A stretch of 64,000 nucleotides of DNA from Aureobasidium sp. EXF-3400 (GCA_024195585.1 SWBL01000085.1:94284-158283); one strand, 5' to 3'; counted from the stretch's first letter, positions 41,807 through 53,805 are shown. Made by a program: numbers and translations. Notes: generated by a model from the letters alone, not told the origin.

Positions 41807-43253
41807 ATGAGTCTCAGTTCTCGTACGGTGATCCGAGCGACGACTGCGTCTGGGAGACTTCCAAGACCATACCTTTCTCCTGGAACGACACAAGCTTCAA
41901 ACCTGTGTCGGTCCCATCGACTTGGCCCTGTCCGGTTTTTCAAAATCCGTCGTGTAGTGATCAATAACACGGTTGCCGAAAAGGAAGTCACACTTCCAAA
42001 CTACGGTCCTCTTAAAGAGACAGGTCAAGCATTGCGGCGAGACAGTCGGCCTACGCCTAATTCAGGCACGAGTGTCGAGTCTGCTAAGCATACGGATGCT
42101 GACAGATGGCGGTCGAATCTTGTCTTGCCACCTGATACGTACTGGGGCAAATGGAGAACGTCGCTAACAGAGAACGATCCTGGCGGTCTTCTAACAGCTG
42201 AAAAGTTCGTTAGACGATGGAACGATATCCCGCCCGAGACAGATGTTCATGTACGGAAGGAAGTGACTGGCACGAGAAGGATATACGCGTGTGTTTCTGA
42301 GTTCTCGTTGCCTCTGATAGGACTACGTAAGGTAGTGTCGTATGGTAACAACACGGTGAGTCTGAATTTACTAGGGCTTACACCTCGTCAAGGCTGATCC
42401 ATCATAGAGAGAGGCTAGGGGTAACGGGAACGTCGCACTGATCTCGAGGCTCTACCAAGATGGCGAACTTGACACCATTTACAAGGGCACGATCGCGTCA
42501 AGGAGGTTCATTGCGGTTCGTTATGCGCTAAATCACAGTCTGAACAAACACTGATCCGACGTACAGGTGTACGAGCAGGCTGCAAAATTTGGCTTCCACC
42601 CGAGGTTCAAAGTTAGCATGCCAAACGATCGACCTGGCGCTCAAATGCAAGTTACCCTGGGTGCACCTGAGTGGGAGGTCTTCGCTCAGGCATCTGCCCC
42701 AGCATACATTGACGCCTTGAGTGAAGTCCTCGATTCTTACGAGACACAAACTAAGAAACGCGGTGTCAAAACTCGACTTAAGCCACAAGCCTCGGAAGAC
42801 AGACTGGATATACTAAGTTACAAAACTGCAGATCGAGCCCTGCAATATCTCTCGGAGAAGCTGCAAATTGACCATCGTCATAATCTGAGGAGAGACGGTG
42901 ATGCTCAAGGACCGCAGTGGACATACAAAGTCTTCATCAAGGGACATCGGCCCGCTGAAGTTCCAACCATACGTAAAGACGACTCGCGATACTTTGGGAT
43001 CATAACGACGGTGGTGCGATTGTTGCAGCGCTTTGGTTATGATAAGCTAGACGGATTCAAGGAGAGTCTTGAAGCCAAGAAAAATTATTTGGAGTCCCTG
43101 CGCGAGCAGGGAAAGGATGAGGAAGCCGGTCAATCTTACGAGAGCTCGTCTGGTCATGAGAGACTTGTCCGAGTCGAGCAAATTGCCGCTTCCACGAGCG
43201 AGGAGACGAAGGGTCAGCGAGACGATGGTCCGATTAATAAACCCATAATTTGA
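41807..43253 (+). CDS. Probable mitochondrial protein of unknown function, 3 exons
   Basis: Exons 41807-42355, 42408-42515 and 42567-43253 (introns 52 and 51 nt, both phase 0) give 447 aa. The first 45 residues are rich in Arg/Ser/Thr and free of acidic residues (MSLSSRTVIRATTASGRLPR), as in a mitochondrial presequence. The body has conserved-looking Trp-rich patches (PPDTYWGKWRTSLTENDPGG, EKFVRRWNDIPPETDVHVRK). Its third exon begins VYEQAAKFGFHPRFKVSMP, and the tail is charged and Ser-rich. The second intron has an uncommon GTTCGT donor; the model is preferred because it keeps frame and removes two stops. I do not recognise the family. A mitochondrial ribosome or translation role would be a guess. 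Confidence 0.7.
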
Positions 43254-43438
43254 CGCAGCTTTCAAGATCAGAAGAGTTGTTGGTTGAAACCGAATTGATT
43301 TTTGGTATACATTCAAGGTATCTAGAATAACGGACTCATGTCGGCCCGGATGAGGAAACAATCATGTCATAAACATTCCTCCGCCATGATCAGAAGAGCA
43401 GAAGTTGGCGGGATCGAATTCGTGAAAAAGGGGAAGAT

Positions 43439-43657
43439 TTAGTTGACAGTCTTGGAGGTCTTGTCCTTGGCAGCCTGGTCGAGGGGACCGGTGGGGTTGC
43501 TCTCGAGGCCAGCCAACTGGTCCTTGGAGGCCTGCTGGGAACCCTGCTCGGGGCCGGCACCCTGCTCGTTGGGGTTGTTGGCGGTGGGGGCGGACTGCTG
43601 CTTGGAGCTCTGGTTCTCAGGCTCGGGGGACTGGCGACCGGCGTTGGGGGCAGACAT
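43439..43657 (-). CDS. 72-aa hydrophilic protein, with likely 5' UTR intron
   Basis: ATG at 43657, stop at 43439. The protein is extremely hydrophilic: Gln/Asn/Ser/Pro-rich, with no Trp, Tyr, Phe, Cys, Val (except near the end) or membrane segment. It ends GLESNPTGPLDQAAKDKTSK plus three residues. Small proteins of this style, with an NPTGPL-type C-terminal motif, are common in filamentous ascomycetes and have no assigned role. Directly upstream of the ATG is a good acceptor (branch CCTAAC, CCTCAG at about 43660) and a GTAAGT donor at 43794, suggesting a 135-nt intron in the 5' UTR. The longer frame through that region is therefore not translated. Stress or conidiation roles are only speculation. 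Confidence 0.75.
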   Translation of the reverse strand: MSAPNAGRQSPEPENQSSKQQSAPTANNPNEQGAGPEQGSQQASKDQLAGLESNPTGPLDQAAKDKTSKTVN

Positions 43658-43794
43658 TACTGAGGTTTGTGTTAGGATGGTTGTATGACAAAATGCGTTG
43701 AGGAGGGTGGGATTGGCGTACTGAAGGTGGTTTGGGGTGCTGGGAGAGCTGTTAGTTTCTTGTGTGGTTACCGAAAGATGCGACAAGAACTTAC

Positions 43795-44766
43795 TGTGGG
43801 GTTGAAGAGGGGAAAGAAGTTTTATTGTTCGAGTGAGATGTTTGTTGACAGGAGAGAAAAAGAGCAGAAGAGGTTGTCCAGGTAGATGTAGCTCTCCCAG
43901 CCCGCCGATGATGTTGTTCAGTGTGGGGCATCTTATGACATCACAAGCTCGCTCTTTCCTTCAGCCTGATTTCCCGAGTCCCTTCTTCGGCCTTTGCTTT
44001 GCTCTCCATTGACATGTTTTCCTCCTAAATTGCCGGTCCGCTTACTCTGCTGTTCTTGCCTACGGTCATATCGTCTTACCGCTGTGAAAATCTTGTGGCT
44101 TGCTGCTGCCATAGGCACTCGAAGTGTCCAACCCATTCGCCGATCGATTGAAAACCTCCACCATCATCGCGACATCACGCCGCGGTCTTTCCGAATTGTT
44201 GAAACTGCCATGGACCTCAGCTCTCTTGAGCTTGCCTTCAGGCAACCCGACATGAGACCTTCTGACAATAAGTACACCATTGAGCGTGGTCGATATGAGT
44301 GAAATGTATCGTTGACCTCGTTCTTAATTATCTGCGACAGCACATCACAGCTTGAATGGCTACATATGCCGTGATCAACGCTGTAATTAGAGCTCAGTCG
44401 AAGGTACTTGATGCCGATAAGGGCTGTTCACAGTTGTCTCGGCTGCACGGTGTCTGCTGTTCTTGCTATCTTGTGTTGGTGTCTCTCTGGTTCGTCTCGC
44501 TCTGCGTGTTGTGGTGTCACGCGTCCAATCGTGTCTACCGCAGCACCACTTGGTATCAGTCTTTGAAACACCTCCAAAAAGAGGCAAGTAACCATTATGA
44601 AGTGAATGCTTGACTTTTGTTACCATCTATTTCACTACACGAGTGACTGCGACTGAGCTAATAGGCAATCTTCGCTTTCTCTTGCTTCACCTTCTTCTTT
44701 ATTACACGAAACATCCACTGCGCTCGAGCAAACCGATCTCTGCGCATCAACTCAAGACCCCCAACA
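43795..44766. other. Intergenic divergent region upstream of the 72-aa protein and F-box-like gene
   Basis: About 970 bp between two starts facing apart. Short frames only. A pyrimidine-rich tract (CTTTCTCTTGCTTCACC) precedes the F-box-like gene at about 44672-44705, as is usual for fungal promoters. Confidence 0.45.
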
Positions 44767-45819
44767 ATGGCCCACCATCAACGTCCAGAAAGCGATGAGC
44801 TTTCAATTCCCGTTCTGTCTCTGCCATCCATCTCTGAAGAGGTTCGATTACTCAAATAGCTTACATTGTAGCTTACCTGACTTGACGCGCGCTTCTAGGA
44901 AACTGGCACGTCTGGATCACCTTACATCCTTGCTCTACCAGCTGAAATACTCCTCAAGATCGTCGAGGAGCCCGAACTATCGCAGTGTGACCTGGTCAAC
45001 CTCCGCCTCGTCTGCGATGACTTATTGCCATACGCTACCCAAGGCTTCGTTGAGAAGTGCTTCAAGGATGGTCTCCATCTGGATACTTCGACCAGTGACT
45101 TTGCGCATCTCGCGGCCATCTTCTCTTCGCAACTTGGTCCAGCTCTCTCGTCTGTACACTTTGCGCACGTCTGCAAGCCCCGAGCTACCCAGAACAAGAA
45201 AGCAACGAAACCCGAGTATTCAGCGATTCGAGACATCAAATTCGAGGCTGAAATCGAGCCTCCATTCTCCCCACGTGCTCTTAAGAAGGTGTTGCAGCAG
45301 ACCAACCACCTTACGACATTCCTGTTCAACCCTACACACGTGAGGCAAGATGTTAATTGCCGGTGTGAGTCCACCACACTCTTCTACCTTCGCAGACATG
45401 CTCGCAGACTTGCCCATGGACTCGGCGCCAAAATTGAGGAGCGCGAAAAGGTAGACACAATTCTCTCCAGCATCAAATCCGACTGCCTATCAGAGCTTGT
45501 CATCAAAAACACTGTCATACCCTACAAAACTCTCACAGGCCTTCTCCAGAGACACTGTGGTACTATGCGCAAACTATCGATGCGCCGCTGCCAACTGATA
45601 GGTGGAAGCTGGATTGATCTGCTGCAGTGGATCTCTCACAACGTCCCGTCTCTCGAATATTTGGATCTGTTCTCCCTGCAAGAGCTGAGATGGCGACAGG
45701 CTTTCTTTGGGTACAAATGCTCGGAGTCTCTGTATCGCGAATCGGTCACAATCACTGGAAAGAAGGACATTGTCACTCACTTCGCATCTCTGGGAAACGG
45801 TGATACATCTGGCTGGTAA
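44767..45819 (+). CDS. F-box-like protein, 2 exons
   Basis: Exon 1 is 44767-44841 (25 aa). A 57-nt intron with a GTTCGA donor (44842-44898) follows, then exon 2 is 44899-45819, giving 331 aa. Residues 32-75 (SPYILALPAEILLKIVEEPE, CDLVNLRLVCDDLLPYATQG) have the LPxEILxxI...L..LRLVC pattern of a degenerate F-box. Such proteins usually bind Skp1 and bring substrates to an SCF ubiquitin ligase. The rest contains weak leucine-rich, LRR-like stretches (LSELVIKNTVIPYKTLTGLL, MRKLSMRRCQLIGGSWIDLL, VPSLEYLDLFSLQEL). This resembles the many lineage-expanded F-box proteins of filamentous fungi. The substrate is unknown. An internal GTGAGG...CGCAG pair near 45341-45396 was tested and breaks the frame, so it is not used. 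Confidence 0.75.
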
Positions 45820-46205
45820 ACATCGTTAATCGATCTCGCGCTGGTTAACCATCGCCACAATCTCTCAGAGCTTTCGAGTTGGGGAAGTAGACTGCTGTGC
45901 CAACTGGAATGATGGAAGGAGGGCGATATTGAGGGCATTCGACACAGGGGGACTTTCCCAAGTATCAGAGAAGTTTTCGGTCTTATTATCTCGACGGGGA
46001 GTCTTCTCCACGACGGCGGGGATGTTGGGACAAGGTTTAGGGATGGTCTTAGAAGGGGGGGAATGCGTCTTTGAGCAATGGTCGGTCATCTGCGCTCTAC
46101 GTCGCTAAGGTAGACTGCATACAAGACTCTTCTAGCACCAGATCTGTACAAGATGCAACAGTGACAGACCGCCTGGCGTCTCGATCAAACCTGAGCCACC
46201 GGCTT
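45820..46205. other. Intergenic, convergent 3' ends
   Basis: 386 bp between the F-box-like gene and the GNAT gene. No supported feature. Confidence 0.5.
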
Positions 46206-47010
46206 TTATTCTCCTCCCTCTATGCACCTCACCTTGACCTCTCTTCTCATCAAACTTCCCGCCATATCTCCGCCTTTCTTAACATCAACATCGTTGTATC
46301 CAAACTTTCGATACAGAAAGTTGCCTGTGGGAGATGCCTCGACCCATGAAGGTAAGAACAACTGGTCTGCGAGATCGCATCCCCATTGTAGCATCATTGA
46401 TCCAATACCTCTGCGTTGATAGTCCGGATCTGTAAAGCAAATGTGAAGTTCTGCGTTTCAGTGATCAAATTAGCGAAGTCTCTCCAGCGATGTAATCTGA
46501 ACATCATCATCAGAGTAAACAAATAGAGTAAAGAATCCCAAGCAGACTCTGAATAATGCATGCAGAGAACAAAAAAGAAAGGCCCAACTCACGACAATAA
46601 GGCTCCGTAAACAACTTCCTTCTGGTCTCCGTAATCCCCCTAATAACCTCCTTAACCTTCTTCATCTTCTCCTCATCATCCTTCAACCACTCCCACCCTA
46701 AGTCTTCTTCTTCATGTTCAGGCGCACTTCCCATATGTACTCTCCAATTACTCGCACCAACTAATTTTCCAGTTGCTTTTTCTTCCACTTTTATCCATAC
46801 ATCGGCGGGGTTTGTGTGGAGAATGTGCTGGTAGTGAGATGCAAGGCGAGAGTGATTGGAGGGTGTATCGGGGCCCATAAAGACATCGCGGAGAAAGGTT
46901 TCGGTGAAGGTGTGGAATTCGCAGGCGATGATTGCGTCAAAGTCTGAGGGTGTTGTTGCGCGGGAGAGGATGAAGGGGCTATTGTTACTGGTGGGTGTTG
47001 TCGTTGCCAT
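46206..47010 (-). CDS. GNAT-family N-acetyltransferase, 2 exons
   Basis: Exons 47010-46593 and 46450-46206, joined in phase 1 across a 142-nt intron, give 220 aa. The N-terminal half has the GNAT beta1-alpha1 start (FILSRATTPSDFDAIIACEF) and a beta4 segment (DVWIKVEEKATGKLVGASNW). The second exon supplies motif A (HICFTDPDYQRRGIGSMMLQ), whose QRRGIG loop binds the pyrophosphate of acetyl-CoA, and motif B (GNFLYRKFGYNDVDVKKGG). The splice is confirmed because motif A would otherwise be missing. This subtype is common in filamentous fungi; its acetyl acceptor is unknown. A cytosolic small-molecule or amine acetyltransferase is the default reading. Confidence 0.85.
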
Positions 47011-47497
47011 GGTTTTTATTGTATAGAGACGGATTAAAGTTTGTGGTTGCTTCCTTGGAGTGATGGAGATCAGAAAGATGAGGGGGATATGCTGCTAATA
47101 TATGAGTATGCTGTCTTTATCAGTTCAGGCAGCTATGCAAGTGGAGTCCCGAATGTGGCACCGCATGGTCGATCATTTTATTCCTGCCACGCGTTCGAGC
47201 CAGACAGCAAGAAACAAACTTGATTTGGCATGGCTGAAGAATTCTTGAGTATGATCAGAGATACTGACAGTCTTACTATACTAGCAGGGAAGGAGACATA
47301 CTGTACAAATGCCACATGGAAGATAAGATGTTCAGTCGGCACCACCTTCCTTTTCGGGTCAGCTCCAACGCCGCCGATCACTGCACAAAGTCGGGAGACA
47401 TAGCTACCGCCACTGATGACTCTGCAACTTTATACAACTCTCGCTCATCATATCTAGTATCAAAACTCGATTGACAGCTTTCCCACAATCGCATCAC
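47011..47497. other. Intergenic, GNAT promoter and GH43 3' region
   Basis: 487 bp, with nothing beyond short frames. Confidence 0.5.
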
Positions 47498-48630
47498 CTA
47501 CTCACCAGAAGGACCATTCAGAGTCGTACCAAGCTTGACCGCCTTGCCAAAACTAGGACTTCCATCAGCATTCCAGTCAACTCTCTGCGCCTCTGTATAT
47601 CGGTTACCATCACAAGCACCAGCTGAGTTTGCAGTGGCATGGTAAACATTCCAAACTTCTTTGTTGTCGGGGCTGTTAAAGAATCTACAAAGTAGTCAGT
47701 CACCAATCATCCAGATTCGTATCTCATTGCACACGTACCCATTGTGACCGGTACCGTAATTCCCGTTAGCAGAGCTAAACACAGGACCACTCTTTGTCCA
47801 ACTAGCAGAATTGGTAGGGTCACCACTCTTGTATGTCAAAAGGCCAAGTTGGTAAGAGCTGGTCCAGCAATAACTCGCAGAGTAAGTCAAGAAAGTCTTT
47901 CCACCGTGGTAGAGCGCAGCGGGCCCTTCATTGACTGGAAAGTCGCCAATCTTCTCCCATGACAAGGTAGGTTGCGACAATGTCTTTGCAGTTCCGACCG
48001 AGGTAGGTGAGTTCATTGGGGCAATGCAGAGAGATTGGAGGCCGGTGCGTTGGCAGGAGTAGACGAAGTAGTTCTTGTCGGGGAAGCGAAGGACAGTGCC
48101 GTCGATGCTCCACTCGTTGAAGAGCTGGCCGGCATAGGTATACTTGTCGAAGATGTTGGCTCCACCTGTGTTGATAGTCAGCTTCCCGATGTCTTGCAAT
48201 CTCGTCGGGGACGTTCTTACCCTTCAGAACATGGATACGCTGGGTACCGAGGTCATCCTTGTTGGAAGCACTGTAGTAGATATACCATGAGTCGTTAATC
48301 CACTGGACCTCAGGTGCCCACACTGTCATAAGTCAGCCCACTCGGTCTCTATCGTGTTTGTCACACGGAGGTCATACCATTGCAACAACGAGAGGCAGTA
48401 CTGTCTTGCCAGACGACTTTGGTCTCGCCAGTCTTGAGCCCACCGAGAGTCTTCGACCTGGTGACCTGAATATTGGTCCACTCAGTCGTCAAGAGATAGT
48501 AATAACCATCGCCCGAGTAGGTAATGAAGGGGTCAGACCCGTCCTTTGCTCGCAAAGGGTTGGTGAAAGAAGCAGCAAGTGCAGTTGAGACAGCACTGAG
48601 TGCCAGAAGGACGGTCGAGGCAAATTTCAT
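47498..48630 (-). CDS. Secreted GH43 glycoside hydrolase (arabinan/arabinoside-degrading)
   Basis: Exons 48630-48378, 48322-48221, 48165-47739 and 47684-47498 (introns 55, 55 and 54 nt) give 322 aa. Residues 1-19 are a classical signal peptide (MKFASTVLLALSAVSTALA). The five-bladed propeller shows the GH43 catalytic trio: base Asp33 (KDGSDPFITY), pKa-tuning Asp140 (WSIDGTVLRF) and acid Glu198 (PVNEGPAALYHG). TASRCCNVWAPEVQWI and YYYLLTTEWTNIQVTRS are typical of the exo-1,5-alpha-L-arabinofuranosidase-type subgroup (probably GH43_26; inference). The enzyme would act outside the cell on pectin side-chain arabinan or arabinoxylan. There is no carbohydrate-binding module. All four exons are needed to carry the catalytic residues. 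Confidence 0.9.
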
Positions 48631-49314
48631 GTTGATTTGGGAAGGAGTACACCTACTGGCTGAGGATAGGGAGAGCGATGAATAGAAGTCACCGCCCCTT
48701 TATAGTCTTGTTCTCATGCCTGCTTCTAATCAATTTAGCTTTCAATACGATCTTGAGGCGAGGTCGCTCACGAGTAGATTATCCGTCAATGAGCTGGATG
48801 TATGTCGTCCAAGGAGGCTGCATCTAAAGAAGTATAGGGCTGCCAAGCATATATCAAGGCCGGCGGTGGCACACCTCAGGACATCGCGTGCATGTTCTTC
48901 CATATCACAGGGCCGAGAGGGTCTCTGCTGGTAAGATGATCCTTGCATGGATGAATAGGGATGCCCCAGTGTTTGAAGTATGACTAGCGAGGCTAGGACA
49001 CCCCATGGGGCTCAAAATGTGGAGTTGTAAAGGATGATAAGGGAAACACAATATACTGTGCAGATGCAGAGAAGCACTTCGATGAGCTGGCTAGGTACTG
49101 CAAGCCCTAAACAATCAAGGGGAAAGAGCGACCCTCGGGTTATATGTGTCGTTTAGCGCACCTTGGCAAGTTTCAAGCTAAGGTATCTCGGCTGATTGCG
49201 AATGGCTTCGAGGGAAAGTCTTCTTGGAAAGATGGTCAACTTCTAAAGCGAACAAACACACATAATCAGCGTACCCAGGATATTCCTCGAACCCAACGCC
49301 GTAACAACGCCTCC
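48631..49314. other. Intergenic, GH43 promoter and permease 3' region
   Basis: 684 bp. The short frames overlap on both strands and have no support. A CreA-type SYGGRG search would be useful here; none was scored. Confidence 0.4.
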
Positions 49315-51109
49315 CTAACCACGATAAATATCGACGACTGGACCTTTGTACACGTGCCTCCCTCTGACAATGTAATACACAATCGATATGATAGCCACTC
49401 CACCAAACATAACGCAACCGTAGTTCATTGTCTTGACAGTGACGATAGCGAACATTGGGAAGAAGCTGATGATAGCTTGCTGAATCATGTACAAGACAGC
49501 AAAAATGTTGATGGGAATGCCCAATTTGCCGAGGGAGAACCTTCCCGGTGGCAAGGGTCGCTTGGTCATCTTTCTCCAGAGTACGCATGCGATACTGATT
49601 GAGTATGAAAATCCTCCAGAGCCTGCGAGCAAGCCAACAATCGAGTTGAAAGCAGCTGTTGAGCCGAGATTGATAAGTGCGAGTACGACAGTGATCGATA
49701 GGGAGAAGAGGATAGCGTTGAGGGGAATTGGCGTGCCAATGGTAACAATCTGCGGGCATCAGCACTTTCGACTTATGAAGACGGTCAAGGCATAACTCAC
49801 TTGTCTGAACCATCCCGAGAAGGGCATACCTTTGTCACGAGCAAAGGAGAAGATCTGACGTGATCCAGCAGCGACAACGCTCAACGCTGCGAAGAAGTTG
49901 AGAAGAATGAAAAGTGTTGTCATGAGCGCAGCACCGGCATCAGAGCCTATAGCCTGTTGGAAAATAGAGATGTATGGGTACACCGCCATGTTGTTGGCGA
50001 CCATCGTGTCGTAGTCAGTGATGCACATGACGAAGGTAATGATTGAGACGAGGCCCATGGCACCGTTCAACATTATGGTCGCAAGCATGACTCGGGGAAC
50101 TACATAACTCGCGTTGGCAACTTCTTCGGCAAGATGAGCTGGAGCATCAGATCCTTCAAGCTGTTAGCAGGGCTTACATTGAGTGAGCAGCGGTTCCTAC
50201 CTCCAAGAGATCCAACAGCTGTGAGCTGACCTATCACCACCGCAGCTCCGATGCTACTCCATCCGCCAGTGTTAGAAAATGAGGTAAATGCTTCTTTGGC
50301 CGAGATTTTAGGAGCAATCACCCAGAGCGGAATCAGGACTGCAAAGAAGCCAAACACGTGCAAAAACAATATAGCCGCCTCGAGCATTGGCAAACGCTTT
50401 GCTCCAAGAGTATTGACCATCACAGCCAATACTGCCATTAATATTGTCATCAGGGTACCATGCCAAAGAGCAGGGGTATATGTAGGGTGCATCGTAGAAG
50501 CGAGTTCGAGGGTGATATTTCCAGCCGCAAAGGATGTGAGAGCAATAGATGCTTGCCACCCCAGCGCCGATAGCCAACCGACAAAATAGCTGAGAGACTT
50601 CTGATAGCTTGCAGGGGCGAACTCGCTCGTCCCTTGAACACACAATAAGGTCAGCACAGCTCTTGTACAGGAAGTGTTTACACCGTCACTCACAATGATA
50701 TTGACCCCCTGAGGTCGGCGCCATGCTGCTCATTTCAGCAAGAGAGAGCGTTACGGTGATGGCACAGATCCAAGTTGCGATGTAGGACCAGATAGAACCA
50801 GCAAGACCTCCATTGATCAAGCTAAAACTTGCAGACCCTATCAATGCTTGCCACGTTGCCATACTTGAATTGAGTTAGCATCGCTTCATGGCATGGTCTG
50901 GCGTCAAATTGAACATACAGGACACTCGACAATCCGAGCATGGAGAAAGCATGGAAGTTTCTCTTGAACTCTTGCTTCTTGCCCAGACGCATCATATCGG
51001 CGGCATCTTGAGCAGATCCAGACTTGATTCCGTGTATGGGTTTCGTGTCATCTCCCATCTCGCTGACAGGAGTTCGAAGCTCGTAGGCTTCGTCTTTGGG
51101 ATCGACCAT
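49315..51109 (-). CDS. APC-superfamily permease (GABA/choline/amino-acid type), 5 exons
   Basis: Exons 51109-50919, 50863-50694, 50632-50201, 50153-49801 and 49749-49315 give 526 aa, normal for the fungal ACT subfamily (Uga4, Hnm1, Bio5 relatives). The cytosolic N-terminus (YELRTPVSEMGDD) is followed by about 12 transmembrane segments. Diagnostic pieces are FHAFSMLGLSSVL; MATWQALIGSASFSLINGG; LAEMSSMAPTSGGQYHW; the GSDAPAHLAEEVANASYVVP loop; FFAALSVVAAGSRQIFSFAR; and the C-terminal RGRHVYKGPV seen across this group. Four small introns (55, 61, 47 and 51 nt) all rejoin inside conserved motifs (GGQYH/W, GSLGG/SDAP). The substrate cannot be assigned. The protein lies near the secreted GH43 gene, but there is no functional link beyond general nutrient uptake. 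Confidence 0.9.
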
Positions 51110-52494
51110 GCCGATCTTGGTTGCTGTGAAAGAGAGAGTAATGAGGGGTCTCAGATGGTGGAAAACAAGTTCATCATATAAATGATTCTACCAGTTTGCT
51201 GTTGGGTACTGACAGGGCCACGATCTCCCTTTTCTCCTCTGTTCTGCAGCTTGATCTTGATCAGTCAATTTCCAGTCGCTTAGAACGGCTGAGCGGCACT
51301 CGTAGGTTGCTGCACATTTCCGTGAGCGGCACGGGTTCGTCCAGCAACCGAGTCCTGCTGTAGCTCATCAAGTAAGTTGTACGGAAAGCACATTTTGTGG
51401 TGTGAGCAGCAATCTGGCTTCGTGGTAGTACGGTATGCTTACAATTGTGCATGACTTGTGAAACGTGAGACTAGCGCCTAGACCATCCGCGAATCATCAC
51501 TTCGGATCGATACGTGCAGGGATTGATGCCAGAAGTGAGAGTGGTGATAGAGGTAGGACAACATCTGTGCTTGCGTCGCGCAACCCGGAAACCGCGCTTT
51601 GGTCCTATCTCAATGGTTGAGGAGCTAACATCCTATTTTCGAGCAACAACTCAGACTAGGGCAGCGATTTCGCATATGTTTTCAGATGTTGCTTCTGGTC
51701 CAAAGGAGCGCTGCACATTGCGAAGCGTTTCATACCACCTGTTGAACTCCGGCGCACGCAGAAGAGCACAACACGGGAGCGTACTCTGTGTGCTACCAAA
51801 GTGACTTCGGGTGTGTGTCGTTCTTGAACTCTGTCTGTAGGCCTGTTCTTTGTATGTAGGACGTAGAGGGGCCGTTTCCGGTAAGGCTGTGAACAGGGAT
51901 GCCACGTGTGGTGATGCACGGGGATACTGCCGCCACCGCTCGGAGGACACGCGATATGTCGCACAGAAGCCAGATGGTCGACAGCAATATGTAGCTTCCA
52001 GAAGAAGGTTATGCGTAGTTTGCAGTCCTGAGCTTACGAAAGCTCTGTCAGAACCAGGTAAGACTACCTTCCAGGGGCGCAGTTCGATCGCCGCCACCGT
52101 TGACGTCTGCTTCAGGGCGAGCTGCATTTGGCGCTGGGAGCACAACCTTTGTGCGAGCACCCGTCGACACGCGCTCACGAGAGATTAGGGCAGACACCCA
52201 ATTTTGACAAAGGATCCTGTGCTTTCGAGTCGTACTTCCAAGAGGCTCGTCCAACGATGTCCCCTAAAAGTACAAATCGCACAAGACAGCCATGTACTGC
52301 TCTGTAAGAACGGATCTTGACTGAATGACCTTGGCCTCGGTTTCTGCTTCCCCATGTGAAAAACACTCAGGCTGGTGCTCAGTGCTACGATCATGTTGTG
52401 TTCGGACCTGATCTCCTTAAACTATGTTGGCGTATGCATCTGATTTTCGCGTCCTCGCTCTGATGGTAGTTGTCGCCAGAGTATACGTGCTCAG
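51110..52494. other. 1.4-kb divergent intergenic region
   Basis: Between the permease start and the rhodopsin-domain gene start. Overlapping GC-rich frames at 51651-52188 (175 codons minus, 112 codons plus) have no domain, splice logic or proper coding bias by eye. Promoters of both neighbours must lie here. Confidence 0.45.
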
Positions 52495-53805
52495 ATGGAC
52501 GGAGCAAGATCAAATTCTCGGCCTGCCACCACGGCTACAAATCATTCAGCATTCATATTCATTGCGACAGCGTTATGTCTCGTGTGCATGACGCTCTTCC
52601 TGAGCGCAAGACTGGTCGTCCGTTGGCCATGGTCACGATCTTTTGGACCGGACGACTGGACGACACTCTCAGCTTCGGTAGGTTGACAAGTCCAGCAGTA
52701 AGGTGATGAGGCTGACTCTCAAGATATGCGCATTATTGCAGAGTATCCTCCTGCTCTTAAGTGCAAAAGCTGGACTTGGGAAAGCTGAGTCGGAGCTTTC
52801 CTCCTATAGGTTAAGAACAGCACTCAAAGTAAGGCTCCTACCTTGGAGGCGTCGTTGATCCGAACTGACGGTGGCAGCTCCTCTATGTCAGCGATCTTCT
52901 TTACATACCGGCGATGTTCGTTGCACAACTCGCGGTCAGCCTCTTCTTCTTGAGATTGTCTGGTCCTGAGCGAAGCTTTTTCCACCGGCTCGCTCGGTTC
53001 ATTGGAGGAGCATCGATACTTTTTGCGGTCGTGTGTTTTTTCATGATTGCCATCAGGGTAGAAGATGGTATACGTGTGTGGGAAATTGTGGTCGTGGGTC
53101 ACAAGTCAATAGTGAGTTCTCGGAAGTTTCTCCTTTTGCAATGCAGACGACTGATCATGAAACAGCTCTATCGTTGGATCGCAACAGGTGTTTTGAGCAT
53201 ACTGATTGAGATCCTCTTGATCATCTGTCCTGCATGGCTTTTATGGACTCTGCATATGCCCCTGAAGAAGAAGTTGGGCTGCGCACTTTACTTCAGCCTC
53301 CGGTTTCCGTAAGTTCGTTACTCAATCCAGTTGGAGTTGTTGCTGATGAACCAGGACGATAATGGTGACGATATTCCGGTTACTCGCGCTCGTCAAGGCA
53401 AACAGAGGAGTGGATCGGACTCTTGACATGACTCTGCCAGCAGTCTTAACACAGCTCGAGATGCACTTCACGGTACTGGCAGCGACAATTCCAATCTTAC
53501 GAAACCCGCTCACCAAGCTCAACTCAGGATATCTCAACACGACGTTGGAGCGGATGGATCCGGTAGCAAGTGCAGCGTATGCTTCATCCCGGTCAGGTAG
53601 CAGTGGTAAAGGGGCATCGTTTGCTCTATCGCATGTAACAGGCAGCAAACGTAACGTCGACGCGATGGTGGAGCAGAGGGAAGGAGAAGGAATTGAGACA
53701 ATCGCCGAAGGAGGGTCAGACGCGATTGAAGAGGGCCAGAGTGTTATGTCTGAGGAATCTGATCAGATCATGATCAAACGCACAGTCATGATAGACTACG
53801 CATGA
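52495..53805 (+). CDS. Fungal rhodopsin-domain (Pth11-like) membrane protein, 5 exons
   Basis: Exons 52495-52677, 52724-52828, 52878-53111, 53166-53308 and 53355-53805 (introns 46-54 nt) give 371 aa. The seven-helix fungal 'rhodopsin domain' (Pth11-related, without CFEM or retinal function) is recognisable from its order. TM1 is HSAFIFIATALCLVCMTLFL, then SFGPDDWTTLSAS with the conserved DDW, then ICALLQSILLLLSAKAGLGK. Next come DLLYIPAMFVAQLAVSLFFL and ATGVLSILIEILLIICPAWL, and the last helices around HFTVLAATIPILRNPLTKLN with the conserved P.L. The C-terminus is cytosolic, acidic and Ser-rich. No CFEM cysteines precede TM1, so it belongs to the short class. Family members are proposed surface sensors in some pathogens; the ligand here is unknown. 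Confidence 0.85.

Noticed and set aside
45341..45396. GTGAGG...CGCAG pair inside the F-box-like gene
   Set aside because: Removing the 56 nt shifts the frame into early stops. The unspliced frame stays open to a natural end.
51651..52188. 175-codon minus-strand and 112-codon plus-strand frames upstream of the rhodopsin-domain gene
   Set aside because: They overlap each other in GC-rich sequence, have Arg/Ser/Thr-rich random composition, and show no splice sites or family.
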